From Kordiimonadaceae bacterium (lineage in GTDB: Bacteria > Pseudomonadota > Alphaproteobacteria > Sphingomonadales > Kordiimonadaceae): a stretch of DNA of 37,345 nt. Numbering within the stretch: position 1 is the stretch's first letter; each line of letters starts with the position of its first letter. Where the stretch lies: contig JASBSO010000241.1 of assembly GCA_030148905.1 (NCBI GenBank), positions 1-37,345 of the forward strand, given 5' to 3'. Made by a program: the position numbers and the translations under genes. The notes under the pieces were generated by a model, which was given only the letters and a program-made list of their open reading frames with translations, made no database searches and had not been told where the DNA came from. Shown here piece by piece: positions 27,981-37,345 of the stretch.

Positions 27981-28607
27981 ATGCTTGATTTGCCCGCTTT
28001 GCTGTCGTCGGTTCCGGTCATTCCGGTCCTCAGTTTTCGTGACACGGACGAGGCCGTAAAGGTCTGCGAGTGCCTGTACCGCGAAGGGCTGACCGTGCTG
28101 GAGATTACGCTGAGGCACGATAGCGCGCTTAGCTGCATAAAGGCGGTGGCTGACGCCCTGCCCAAAGAGGCGGTGATCGGCGCGGGCACAATTCTGAACC
28201 GCGACCAGGCGGTTGCGGCGCGCGATGCCGGTGCGGTTTTTGGTGTCAGCCCCGGCCTCACCCGACAGATGAGCGCCGACATCCGCACGCTTGACTGGCC
28301 GTTTCTGCCGGGTATTGCGACGCTGAGCGAAGCCATGACCGCGCGCGAGGAGGGCTTTAGCTGCCTCAAATTCTTCCCCGCCGAGATTTCGGGCGGGATC
28401 AAGTTTTTAAAAGCCATTGGCTCGGTGTTGCCCGATCTGCGCTTTTGCCCCACCGGCGGGGTGACGGGCGCGACGGCGGCCAACTATCTGGCACTGAAGA
28501 ATGTTCTGACGGTGGGCGGGTCGTGGCTAACTGAACGCGATGCTTCGGGCGAAATTGACCTCAGCATTGTGCAAACCAAGGCGTCGGCAGTACGCGCCAC
28601 GCTTTGA
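27981..28607 (+). CDS. eda: 2-dehydro-3-deoxy-phosphogluconate (KDPG) aldolase
   Basis: VPVIPVLSFRDTDEAVKVCECLYREGLTVLEITLRHDSAL...VIGAGTILNRDQ...LKFFPAEISGGIKFLKAI...FCPTGGVTG. Confidence 0.96.
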   Translation: MLDLPALLSSVPVIPVLSFRDTDEAVKVCECLYREGLTVLEITLRHDSALSCIKAVADALPKEAVIGAGTILNRDQAVAARDAGAVFGVSPGLTRQMSADIRTLDWPFLPGIATLSEAMTAREEGFSCLKFFPAEISGGIKFLKAIGSVLPDLRFCPTGGVTGATAANYLALKNVLTVGGSWLTERDASGEIDLSIVQTKASAVRATL

Positions 28608-28690
28608 CTTGATCCGCACCAGCCTGCCAATTAGGCTCGCATTGTTTTGATTACGAACGGGGAAGAGGGGCGCCGCCGCGCCTCCAGATT

Positions 28691-29212
28691 ATGCCGCAAC
28701 CCATCCATATTGTTTTTGCCAGCCTGATCGGCATGGCCGCCGTACTGATTGCGGTCAGCACCGGCCCGGTGCCCGATAATGCCGCCGGTCTTGCCCATGC
28801 GACGGTGGCGGCGATGTCCATTGGCGGCGACGGCCCGGCGCGCGCCGCCGCCCACGGGCATTGGCCGTTTCTGTTTCACAGCTTCACCCTGATGTTTGCC
28901 GGGGCGCTGATTTATATGGCGGTGCGCCCGGCTGACCGGACGCCGACAGTGCGCCGCGTTTTTGTTGGCATTGCCGCCGTTCAAATCGCCATCTGGGCGG
29001 CGATCTGGTTTTCCTATATGGCGGCGCAGTCGGGCCCGCAGGTGGCGATTGTGCTCGGCTTTCCGCTGCCGACAAGCTGGATGCTCTATGCCGGCTGGGC
29101 CAGCCTGACGCTCCACAGCCTCTATTATTGTTTTGCCTTTCGGTCGATCGTCTTTTCCGACGCCGATGAGGCCGAGTTTCAGGCCCTTCTGGCCGAGATG
29201 AAAGACCCCTGA
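28691..29212 (+). CDS. Small integral membrane protein, about 4 TM, unknown family
   Basis: Hydrophobic stretches IHIVFASLIGMAAVLIAVSTG, FLFHSFTLMFAGALIYMAV, VFVGIAAVQIAIWAAIWFSYMAA, MLYAGWASLTLHSLYYCFAF; stop overlaps next start (TGATG). Confidence 0.8.
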   Translation: MPQPIHIVFASLIGMAAVLIAVSTGPVPDNAAGLAHATVAAMSIGGDGPARAAAHGHWPFLFHSFTLMFAGALIYMAVRPADRTPTVRRVFVGIAAVQIAIWAAIWFSYMAAQSGPQVAIVLGFPLPTSWMLYAGWASLTLHSLYYCFAFRSIVFSDADEAEFQALLAEMKDP

Positions 29213-30711
29213 TGGAAGCGTATCGCCAAGAAATCATCCTCGCCTGTGTCGGGGTATATATGGTGCTGTGTATCGCGGTTGGCCTGTGGGCCATGCGCCG
29301 GACGCACTCGGCAGACGACTTTTTTGTCGCGGGCAAAAATCTGGGACCGCTGGTGGTCTCGCTGGCGGTGTTTTCCTCGACGCTGTCGGGCTTTGGCTTT
29401 GTTGGCGGGCCGGGGCTTGTGTATGCCACCGGGCTGTCCAGCTTCTGGATGGCGATTTCGATCTCGGCGCTTGGATACGGGCTTGGGTTTTTCCTCATTG
29501 CCAAGCGCATCCGGATGATCGCCGAGGTTCGCGGCGCAATGAGCCTGCCGGACATCCTGTTTGCCCGCTATGGGTCTGAGGCCACGCGGCTGTTGTCGGC
29601 GATTACCATTCTTTTGGGCGTCATGGGCTATATGGCCACACAAATTCTGGCGATGGCCTTGGTACTGCAAACCCTGTTGCAGGGGACGGCGATGTTTGCC
29701 GATATCTCGCTGGTGGCGTGTGTGGTTGTCTCCAGCGCTGTGCTGATTTTTTACTGTGTGACCGGCGGTATTGTGGCGTCGGTCTATACCGACCTGGTGC
29801 AGGGTCTGATCATGATCGTCGCAGGCGCATTGGTTGTTCTGACGGCGATTTCGATCTTCGACGGCGGCATGGCCGAGGCCAGTACCATTTTGCTGGAAAG
29901 CGACCCCGAGACCGTGCTGCCCTTCGGCACACTTGGCCCGATGGCGTCGATGGCGTGGTTTTTCCTCTTTGGGATCGGCCTTGCGGGCCAGCCGCATGTG
30001 GCCACCAAAATGATGATGAACCGCTCGGTGCGCGACAACCGCGTGATCGTACCGATCACATTATTCGGTTATGTGATGGCGGCGTTGTTGTGGATCAGCA
30101 TCGGCATTGCCATGCGGGCGCTGGTGCTGGGCGATGTGCATTTGCCGCTGACCGCCGCCGATCAGGCCGCGCCGGAATTTCTCAATACCTATGCGCACCC
30201 GCTATTGGCGGGCATTGTCTTTGCTGGCCTGTTTGCCGCTATCATGTCGACGGCGGACGGGTTTTTGAACATCGGTGCCGCGGCGATTATCCACGACATC
30301 CCGCGCGCGCTCAGGGGCCGGTCGCTGAATAATGAATTGATGTGGGCGCGCATCGCCACGGTGGTCTTGAGCGTGATTGCGGCATTTATCGCGCTTTATG
30401 CCTTTTATATCAATGACACGCTGGTGGCTTTGCTCGGCGCCTTTGGCTGGGGCACCTTTGCCGCCGCCTTGGCGCCGGTGCTGATTCTCGGCCTCAACTG
30501 GCGGCGCGCCAGCCCGCGTGCAGCGGTGGTGGTGATTACGGTGTCGCTGGTGATCAATTTTGGTTTTCAGGTGTTGGGCATGTCTTTGCCGTGGGGGGTC
30601 AGTCCCGGCTTTTTGGCGCTGCTTGTCAGCTTCATTCTGTTCATCGCGATCAGTTTTCTCGACAAGCCGCAAAAGCTTGACCGCGATATCGACCGAATTC
30701 TTGATCTCTGA
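29212..30711 (+). CDS. Sodium:solute symporter (SSS) family transporter
   Basis: MRRTHSADDFFVAGKNLGPLVVSLAVFSSTLSGFGFVGGPGLVYATGLSSFW; VTGGIVASVYTDLVQGLIMIVAG; GLFAAIMSTADGFLN. Confidence 0.93.
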   Translation: MEAYRQEIILACVGVYMVLCIAVGLWAMRRTHSADDFFVAGKNLGPLVVSLAVFSSTLSGFGFVGGPGLVYATGLSSFWMAISISALGYGLGFFLIAKRIRMIAEVRGAMSLPDILFARYGSEATRLLSAITILLGVMGYMATQILAMALVLQTLLQGTAMFADISLVACVVVSSAVLIFYCVTGGIVASVYTDLVQGLIMIVAGALVVLTAISIFDGGMAEASTILLESDPETVLPFGTLGPMASMAWFFLFGIGLAGQPHVATKMMMNRSVRDNRVIVPITLFGYVMAALLWISIGIAMRALVLGDVHLPLTAADQAAPEFLNTYAHPLLAGIVFAGLFAAIMSTADGFLNIGAAAIIHDIPRALRGRSLNNELMWARIATVVLSVIAAFIALYAFYINDTLVALLGAFGWGTFAAALAPVLILGLNWRRASPRAAVVVITVSLVINFGFQVLGMSLPWGVSPGFLALLVSFILFIAISFLDKPQKLDRDIDRILDL

Positions 30712-30737
30712 CGCATCCAAAGGTGGGCCGGGGCCGT

Positions 30738-32201
30738 ATGCACAACATGGCCTCACTTCTTTTATTTGATCCACAAAACTTGCGGCTGGACGACCTGCCA
30801 GCCGTGCGCGCCGCCGCTGACAGCGGCGTGTCGGTTGTTCCGCTATTTGTCATGGATGACGACACCGCGCGGCCATTGGGCGGTGCGGCGCGCTGGTGGC
30901 TGCACCACGCGCTTGCTGATCTCGCTGCGCAGCTTACGGCACTTGGCAGCCGGTTGATTTTGCGTCGCGGTGCCACACAGGACGTAGTGCACGCGCTTGC
31001 GCGCGACATCGGTGCAGAATCGGTGTTTCTGACCCGCGCTTATGATGCGCCTTGGGCGGACATGCAGTCGGCTCTCCACAGCGCGCTGGGCGAAGACGGT
31101 ATCAAGGTCAAGCGTTACGCCGGGCCGTATCTTTTCGAGCCCGAGGCGATCAAAACCCAGGAAGGCAAGCCCTATACGGTGTTTTCGCCCTTTTGGAAAA
31201 ACTGCCTGTCGCAGCCCGAACCACCGCGCCCTGGTGACGCGCCGGACGCCCTGAGGGTCCCCGACAGCTGGCCTGAAAGCAATGATCTGGACGATTTTGA
31301 GCTACTGCCCACCACCCCCGACTGGGCGGGCGGTCTGCGCGATAGCTGGACCCCAACCCGCGCAGGCGGACTTGCGCGCATGCAGGACTTTCTGGATGAA
31401 GCTGCGGCGAAATACAAAGACCGCCGCGACCGGCCCGACATGGACGGCACCTCGCGCCTGTCGCCCTATTTGCGCTTTGGTCAGATCGGCATTCGCGAGG
31501 TATTCTGGGCGGGCGAGGATGCCATTGCCCTTGACGGCGGAGCAGAAAAGGGCGTGCGCAAATTTCTGGCCGAACTGGGTTGGCGCGAATTTTCGGCGCA
31601 TCTGCTGTATCATTTCCCCGATATGCGAACCGCACCGCTGCGCGAAAATTTTGAGAATTTTCCGTGGGAGAAAGGCCCTTCACCCGAGCTTGAGGCCTGG
31701 CAAAAGGGGCGCACCGGTTTTCCCTTTGTCGATGCGGGCCTGCGCCAGCTTTGGCACACCGGGTGGATGCACAACCGCGTGCGCATGGTGGTTGCCAGTT
31801 TTCTGGTCAAGGAAATGTTGTGGCACTGGCACGACGGCGAGGCCTGGTTTTGGGATACGCTGGTTGACGCCGACGCGGCCACCAATGCTGCCAGCTGGCA
31901 GTGGGCGGCGGGGTGCGGTGCCGATGCGGCCCCCTATTTCCGTATTTTCAACCCGATGACGCAGGGCGAAAAATTTGACCCCAAAGGCGACTATGTCCGC
32001 CAGTGGGTGCTCGAACTGAAAGACATGCCCGCCAAGCACATCCACACTCCGTGGGAGGCACCCGAAGATGTGTTGAAAGAGGCCGGCGTGACGCTGGGCG
32101 ACACCTACCCCAAGCCGATACTGGACCGGCGCGACGCGCGCGAGCGGGCGCTGGCGGCGTTCGAGACGGTCAAAGCCAAACCCGGCCGGTTGACCAAATA
32201 A
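30738..32201 (+). CDS. phrB: Deoxyribodipyrimidine photo-lyase, cryptochrome/photolyase family
   Basis: LRLDDLPAVRAAADSG; GWREFSAHLLYHFPDM; GRTGFPFVDAGLRQLWHTGWMHNRVRMVVASFLVKEMLWHWHDGEAWFWDTLVDADAATNAASWQWAAGCGADAAPYFRIFNP. Confidence 0.96.
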   Translation: MHNMASLLLFDPQNLRLDDLPAVRAAADSGVSVVPLFVMDDDTARPLGGAARWWLHHALADLAAQLTALGSRLILRRGATQDVVHALARDIGAESVFLTRAYDAPWADMQSALHSALGEDGIKVKRYAGPYLFEPEAIKTQEGKPYTVFSPFWKNCLSQPEPPRPGDAPDALRVPDSWPESNDLDDFELLPTTPDWAGGLRDSWTPTRAGGLARMQDFLDEAAAKYKDRRDRPDMDGTSRLSPYLRFGQIGIREVFWAGEDAIALDGGAEKGVRKFLAELGWREFSAHLLYHFPDMRTAPLRENFENFPWEKGPSPELEAWQKGRTGFPFVDAGLRQLWHTGWMHNRVRMVVASFLVKEMLWHWHDGEAWFWDTLVDADAATNAASWQWAAGCGADAAPYFRIFNPMTQGEKFDPKGDYVRQWVLELKDMPAKHIHTPWEAPEDVLKEAGVTLGDTYPKPILDRRDARERALAAFETVKAKPGRLTK

Positions 32202-32210
32202 CCTGCTTCT

Positions 32211-33341
32211 TTAGCCAATCACCTTGTCAGCCCGCAGTTTTGCGATGGTTTCGGCGTCGAAACCAATGTCGGTCAGCACCGCGTCGGTCGCCGAGCCGGG
32301 GGTGGGCAGGGTGCCGTCCACCGATGGCTCGGTGACGGAAAAGCGCGGTGCCGGTGCGGGCTGGGTCAGTCCCGAGGCCTCGAAATGGCTGGCGCGCGCC
32401 TTCATATGCGGGTGGTTCGGGGCGTCGGTCAGGTCCATCACGGGGGCAACGCAGGCATCGGTGCCGTCGAAAATTTCGGTCCATTCCGCCTGGGTTTTGG
32501 CGGCAAAACGCTCGGCGAGCTGGGCGCGGGTTTCGGGCCAGTCCGTGGGCGACATATGTTTGGCCATGGCGTCGTCGGGCATGTCCATCAGCCGGTAAAA
32601 TTCTGCAGCGAATTGCGGCTCAAGTGGGCCGATCGCCATATATTTCCCGTCGCGCGTTTCGTAGGTGCCGTAATGCGCCGAGCCGCCGTCCAGCCAGTTC
32701 TGGCCGCGCGGCGCGCCCCACAGGCCCGCACCGCTGAGCGCATGAAACAGCCCGGTCAGCGAGGCAACGCCGTCGACCATGGCGGCATCCACCACCTGGC
32801 CTTCGCCGGTTTTTTGGGCGTGCAGCAGGGCAGACAATAGGCCCATGATCAAAAACAGCGATCCGCCGCCAAAATCCCCCACAAGGTTCAAGGGCGGCAC
32901 GGGCGGTGCACCCGCCGGGCCCATCGCCCCCAAGGCACCGGCCACGGCAATATAGGTGATGTCATGGCCCGCACGGTCGGCCAGCGGGCCGGTTTGGCCC
33001 CAGCCGGTCATCCGCCCGTAAACCAGCTTGGGGTTGAGGGCCATCAAGTCATCCGGCCCAAGGCCGAGGCGTTCCATCACCCCGGGGCGAAAGCCCTCGA
33101 ACAGCGCGTCGGCGGTTTTCGCAAGTGTACGCACAACCGCCTTGCCGCTGTCGGTTTTGGTATCGACACCGATAAAGCGTTTGCCGCGCCGAAACAGATC
33201 CTTGGGCAAAGACGACGAGCCTCCGATGCGCTCAACGGCGATCACTTCTGCCCCCAAATCGGCCAGCAGCATCCCGGCATAAGGCCCGGGGCCGATGCCC
33301 ACCATTTCAATAATCCGAACCCCTGTAAGCGGACCTGCCAT
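32211..33341 (-). CDS. CaiB/BaiF CoA-transferase family, alpha-methylacyl-CoA racemase-like
   Basis: MAGPLTGVRIIEMVGIGPGPYAGMLLADLGAEVIAVER...RGKRFIGVDTKT...GFRPGVMERLGLGPDDL...GHDITYIAVAGALGAMG. Confidence 0.94.
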   Translation of the reverse strand: MAGPLTGVRIIEMVGIGPGPYAGMLLADLGAEVIAVERIGGSSSLPKDLFRRGKRFIGVDTKTDSGKAVVRTLAKTADALFEGFRPGVMERLGLGPDDLMALNPKLVYGRMTGWGQTGPLADRAGHDITYIAVAGALGAMGPAGAPPVPPLNLVGDFGGGSLFLIMGLLSALLHAQKTGEGQVVDAAMVDGVASLTGLFHALSGAGLWGAPRGQNWLDGGSAHYGTYETRDGKYMAIGPLEPQFAAEFYRLMDMPDDAMAKHMSPTDWPETRAQLAERFAAKTQAEWTEIFDGTDACVAPVMDLTDAPNHPHMKARASHFEASGLTQPAPAPRFSVTEPSVDGTLPTPGSATDAVLTDIGFDAETIAKLRADKVIG

Positions 33342-33350
33342 TGTCGCCTC

Positions 33351-34121
33351 CTATTTGGGCGGCATGCGCACGGCACCGTCCATGCGGATGGTTTCGCCGT
33401 TCAGCATCATATTTTCGCAGATCGACTGCACCAGATGCGCATATTCCTCGGGTCGGCCCAGGCGCTTGGGGAAGAGGGTGGTGGCGGTCAGCGCCTCAAT
33501 CGCGGCGTCGGGCAGGCCGTCAAACAATGGCGTGTGCACATAGCCGGGGGCGATGGTCATCACTCGAATGCCGTGACGCGCCAATTCGCGGGCGATTGGC
33601 AGGGTCATCCCGACAATCCCGCCCTTGGAGGCGGCATAGGCGCTTTGCCCGATTTGGCCGTCAAAGGCAGCGATCGAGGCTGTATTGATGATCACCCCGC
33701 GCTCGCCCTCGCCGTCTGGGTCGTGTTTCAGCATCGCTTCGGCGGCTTGTGCCACCACATTATAGCTGCCGATCAGATTGACCTGCACAATGCTTTGAAA
33801 ATGCTTGAGGGGGCTGCGTTCGCCCTCGCGGGTAATCACCGTTTTGGGCGGGCCGATACCAGCGCAGTTCACGGCGATATCCAATCGGCCATATGCGTCC
33901 ATGGCGGCGGCGATGGCCCCTTCGACCGAGGCTTCGTCGGTGACATCGGTGTTTGCAAACACCGCCTTGTCGCCCAGCTCGCCAGCCAGCGCGCTACCCA
34001 GTTCGTCGTTCAGATCAACGATGACCGCCTTGGCACCGGCCCCGACCAAACGCCTGACCGTCGCCGCACCCAGGCCCGACGCACCGCCCGTTACCAGCGC
34101 CACTTTGTTCATCACATCCAT
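33351..34121 (-). CDS. SDR, 3-hydroxyacyl-CoA dehydrogenase type-2 (HSD17B10)-like
   Basis: [83 protein letters not shown]. Confidence 0.94.
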   Translation of the reverse strand: MDVMNKVALVTGGASGLGAATVRRLVGAGAKAVIVDLNDELGSALAGELGDKAVFANTDVTDEASVEGAIAAAMDAYGRLDIAVNCAGIGPPKTVITREGERSPLKHFQSIVQVNLIGSYNVVAQAAEAMLKHDPDGEGERGVIINTASIAAFDGQIGQSAYAASKGGIVGMTLPIARELARHGIRVMTIAPGYVHTPLFDGLPDAAIEALTATTLFPKRLGRPEEYAHLVQSICENMMLNGETIRMDGAVRMPPK

Positions 34122-34257
34122 GTCATCCCTCTCATAGATACGCTTGAAATTCCTTGCGCTGGACCCTAAGTCGGGCTGGACCTTCTGGCAAGACAGTCTA
34201 TGGTGCGCGGGCAGAGGGCAAGACGCCCCCGCGCGAGCGGCAATCTGGAGACCTCCG

Positions 34258-35610
34258 ATGGCATATGATTATGACCTTTTTGTTCTGGGTGCGGGCTCAG
34301 GCGGTGTGCGCGCTGCGCGCATTTCCTCGGGCTTTGGCGCCAAGGTTGCGGTGGCCGAAGATTACCGCGTGGGCGGCACCTGTGTAATCCGCGGCTGTGT
34401 GCCCAAAAAGCTGTTGGTCTACGCCTCGCATTTCGGCGAAGACTTTGAAAGCGCCGAAGGCTTTGGCTGGCAGGTGGGCGAGGCCAAGTTTGACTGGAAA
34501 ACGCTGATCGCCAACAAGGATAAAGAGATCGACCGGCTCAATGGTCTTTATATCAAAACGTTGGAAGGTGCGGGCTGCGAGATCATCATGGGCCGCGCAA
34601 CACTGGAAGACGCGCACACCGTCCGCGTCGGCGACAAAACCTATACCGCCAAATATATCCTCATCGCGGTGGGCGGCTGGCCGACCCTGCCCGATGTGCC
34701 GGGCATCGAGCACGCCATCACCTCGAACGAGGCGCTGCATCTGGATGATCTGCCGCGCCGGGTTGCGGTGGTGGGCGGCGGCTATATCGCCGTCGAATTT
34801 GCCGGTATCTTCAACGGTATGGGGGCGGAGACGACGCTTCTCTATCGGTCCGAGCAGATACTACGCGGCTTCGACCGCGACCTGCGCGACCGCCTGAACG
34901 ATGAAATGTCGAAAAAGGGCATGAACGTCCGCACCGAGACCAATGTCACCGCGATTGAAAAAACCGAGGGCGGCCTGACGCTCAGCCTCACCGACGGCAG
35001 CACCATGGAGGTAGACGCGGTGATGTACGCCACCGGCCGCAAGCCCAATACCGACGGCTTGGGTCTGGAAGAGGTGGGCGTCCAGCTTGCCAAAAACGGC
35101 GCGGTGATTGTGGATGATTACTCCAAAACCTCGGTCGACAATATCTATGCTGTCGGCGATGTCACCGACCGTGTGCAGTTGACGCCGGTTGCGATTAAGG
35201 AAGGCCATGCCTTCGCGCTGACCGTTTTTGGCGACACACCGACACGGCCCAACCATGACGCGGTGCCAACGGCTGTGTTCTCGCAGCCGCCCATCGGCAC
35301 GGTGGGGATGAGCGAGGAAGACGCGCTGAAAGCGGGCCACAAAATCGACGTATATACGTCCGATTTCCGCCCGATGAAGCACACATTGGGTGGCTCGACT
35401 GAGCGCGCATTTACCAAAATGATCGTCGATCAGGACACCGACAAGGTTTTGGGTGCGCATATGATCGGCCTTGATAGTGCTGAAATCATTCAGGGCATCG
35501 GCATCGCCGTCAAGGCGGGCCTCACCAAGGCGCAGTTTGATGCCACCATCGCCATTCACCCGTCATCGGCGGAAGAGTTTGTGTTGATGCGCACCAAACG
35601 AGACGGGTAA
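34258..35610 (+). CDS. gor: Glutathione-disulfide reductase
   Basis: YDLFVLGAGSGGVRAARIS; GGTCVIRGCVPKKLLVYAS redox-active disulfide; VAVVGGGYIAVEFAGIF; YAVGDVTDRVQLTPVAI; C-terminal AIHPSSAEEFV. Confidence 0.96.
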   Translation: MAYDYDLFVLGAGSGGVRAARISSGFGAKVAVAEDYRVGGTCVIRGCVPKKLLVYASHFGEDFESAEGFGWQVGEAKFDWKTLIANKDKEIDRLNGLYIKTLEGAGCEIIMGRATLEDAHTVRVGDKTYTAKYILIAVGGWPTLPDVPGIEHAITSNEALHLDDLPRRVAVVGGGYIAVEFAGIFNGMGAETTLLYRSEQILRGFDRDLRDRLNDEMSKKGMNVRTETNVTAIEKTEGGLTLSLTDGSTMEVDAVMYATGRKPNTDGLGLEEVGVQLAKNGAVIVDDYSKTSVDNIYAVGDVTDRVQLTPVAIKEGHAFALTVFGDTPTRPNHDAVPTAVFSQPPIGTVGMSEEDALKAGHKIDVYTSDFRPMKHTLGGSTERAFTKMIVDQDTDKVLGAHMIGLDSAEIIQGIGIAVKAGLTKAQFDATIAIHPSSAEEFVLMRTKRDG

Positions 35611-35768
35611 AGACATCATTCTAGCGATGGGACCAGCATGGTCACATTAGCGCGATTGCGCCTGTTGTATTAGAATTTCTGTCTCGCCAAGGCGGGGCAT
35701 TCGGCGTATGCGTTGCGTGAGCTGTCAGAAGAGACCGCTCGGACAAGAAGAGACGTTAAGAGACGATT

Positions 35769-37345
35769 ATGACCGCAGACATTCGCGAGCTTGAATCAGC
35801 GGTCGTTCGCTTTGCGGGCGACAGCGGCGACGGCATGCAGCTTACGGGCACACAGTTCACCACCTCGACCGCGCTGGCGGGCAGTGATCTGGCGACCTTC
35901 CCCGATTTTCCGGCTGAGATTCGAGCACCGCAGGGTACCACCTTTGGCGTGTCGGCGTTTCAGATCAACTTCGGTGCGCGCGACATCAAAACCGTTGGCG
36001 ACGAGCCCGACGTTCTGGTGGCGATGAACCCCGCAGCACTGGCGACCAATCTCAAGCAGTTGCGCAAGGGCGGCCTGTTGGTGGTGGACACCGGGGCCTT
36101 TACCAAGCGGAATTTGCAAAAGGCGGGCTATAGCGGCGACCCGATCACCGAGGCGCTGAAAGCCGACTATCAGGTGATCGAGATCGATATCTCGAAAATG
36201 ACGCTGGAAGCGGTCAAGGATTTCGGCCTTGGCAACAAGGACGCGCTGCGCTGCAAAAACATGTGGACGCTGGGGCTGATGCTGTGGATGTTTTCGCGCA
36301 AGCGCGGCCCGGTGGAAGACTGGCTGCGCGGCAAATTTGCCAAATTGCCCGATGTGGCCGATGCCAATATCGCCGCGCTCAACGCCGGGCACGCCTTTGG
36401 CGAAACGGCGGAACTGTCGGCCACCATCAAGCGCTATCAGATCGGCGCTAAAACGTCTGAACCCGGCCTGTACCGCACCGTGACCGGCAGTCAGTCTTTG
36501 GCCTGGGGCCTGGTGAAGGGGTGCGAGCTTGCCGGGCTGACACCGGTTTTGGGGTCGTATCCGATCACCCCTGCGTCCCCCATCTTGCACGCGCTGTCGA
36601 GCCTCAAGGACCTGGGTGTTGTGACCTTTCAGGCCGAGGATGAAATTGCCGCGGCCTGCGCCGCACTTGGGGCGTCATACGGTGGTGCGCTGGGGATCAC
36701 CAGCTCGTCCGGCCCCGGCATTGCGCTGAAGACCGAAACCCTCGGTCTTGCCATTTCGGTGGAGCTGCCACTTGTTGTGGTCAATAGCCAACGCGGCGGA
36801 CCGTCGACTGGCCTGCCCACCAAAACCGAGCAGTCGGATCTGTATCAGGCGGTGTATGGACGCAACGGCGACGCACCGATTCCGGTGCTGGCAACCCGCT
36901 CGCCCGGCGACTGTTTTGAGGTTGCGGTTGAGGCGTGCCGCATCGCCACCCAGTATATGACGCCGGTGCTGTTGCTGACCGACGGCTTTATCGCCAATGC
37001 GGCCGAGCCGTGGCTGATCCCCGATATCGACGCCATGACGCCGTTTCCGGTGACCTTTGCGGGCTCGCCGCCCGAAGGCGAGGAGCACAACCCCTTTGTG
37101 CGCGACGACAAGCTGGCGCGCAACTGGGCGCGGCCCGGCACGCCGGGGGCGATGCACCGTATTGGTGGCCTGGAGAAAAGCTTTGAAACCGGGCATATCT
37201 CTTACGACCCTGACAACCACCAGAAAATGACCGATATTCGCGCCGCCAAGGTGACGGGCATTCAAAACAGCATCCCCGATCAGACCATCGAACAAGGGTC
37301 TGAAAAGGGCAGCGTGCTGGTCGTGGGCTGGGGGTCGACCTTCGG
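35769..37345 (+). CDS. korA: 2-oxoacid:acceptor (ferredoxin) oxidoreductase subunit alpha, 3' truncated by window end
   Basis: Frame from ATG 35769 open to window end: MTADIRELESAVVRFAGDSGDGMQLTGTQFTTSTALAGSDLATFPDFPAEIRAPQGTTFGVSAFQINFG...GSYPITPASPILHAL...FQAEDEIAAACAALGASYGGALGITSSSGPGIALKTE. Confidence 0.95.
   Translation, partial: MTADIRELESAVVRFAGDSGDGMQLTGTQFTTSTALAGSDLATFPDFPAEIRAPQGTTFGVSAFQINFGARDIKTVGDEPDVLVAMNPAALATNLKQLRKGGLLVVDTGAFTKRNLQKAGYSGDPITEALKADYQVIEIDISKMTLEAVKDFGLGNKDALRCKNMWTLGLMLWMFSRKRGPVEDWLRGKFAKLPDVADANIAALNAGHAFGETAELSATIKRYQIGAKTSEPGLYRTVTGSQSLAWGLVKGCELAGLTPVLGSYPITPASPILHALSSLKDLGVVTFQAEDEIAAACAALGASYGGALGITSSSGPGIALKTETLGLAISVELPLVVVNSQRGGPSTGLPTKTEQSDLYQAVYGRNGDAPIPVLATRSPGDCFEVAVEACRIATQYMTPVLLLTDGFIANAAEPWLIPDIDAMTPFPVTFAGSPPEGEEHNPFVRDDKLARNWARPGTPGAMHRIGGLEKSFETGHISYDPDNHQKMTDIRAAKVTGIQNSIPDQTIEQGSEKGSVLVVGWGSTF

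Noticed and set aside
32964-34169. 401-aa plus-strand ORF
   Set aside because: It runs antisense across two well-supported minus genes (CaiB-like and SDR) and the gap between them; low-complexity composition.
1-37345. CRISPR arrays, tRNA/rRNA genes, IS elements or phage modules
   Set aside because: No regularly spaced repeats, cloverleaf candidates, transposase/integrase or phage-structural motifs were seen on reading the sequence and ORF translations; not checked with dedicated tools.

Overview
The 37.3 kb window is GC-rich and densely coding, with gene content typical of an alphaproteobacterial chromosome (inference from gene families only). I see no rRNA, tRNA, CRISPR array, transposase or phage module. 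Main blocks: (1) ~1-7.5 kb and 12.8-18 kb: surface-glycan or modification genes, including a truncated TPR/ATP-grasp protein, TylF-like methyltransferase, SpsF-like cytidylyltransferase, an N-terminally extended GT2, GT2-TPR, ATP-grasp, HAD, TPR/GT9-like protein and LpxR. (2) 2.0-3.8 kb: a PAS protein next to a membrane-free MCP, which looks like a split Aer-type sensor. (3) 7.6-12.8 kb: CHASE4-like histidine kinase, saccharopine-dehydrogenase-like protein, CPBP protease, DECR-like SDR, nitroreductase. (4) 18.7-23.8 kb: TetR divergent from an RND efflux adaptor/permease pair. (5) 23.9-30.7 kb: Entner-Doudoroff operon zwf-pgl-edd-eda followed by a small 4-TM protein and an SSS symporter. (6) 30.7-37.3 kb: photolyase, CaiB/AMACR, type-II HSD-like SDR, glutathione reductase, and a 3'-truncated KorA absent from the supplied ORF track. 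The best candidate for something under-described is the glycan region, where TPR segments are fused to different enzyme domains and a nitroreductase/GT2-TPR/ATP-grasp/HAD cassette is tightly packed. Its function is inferred, not shown.
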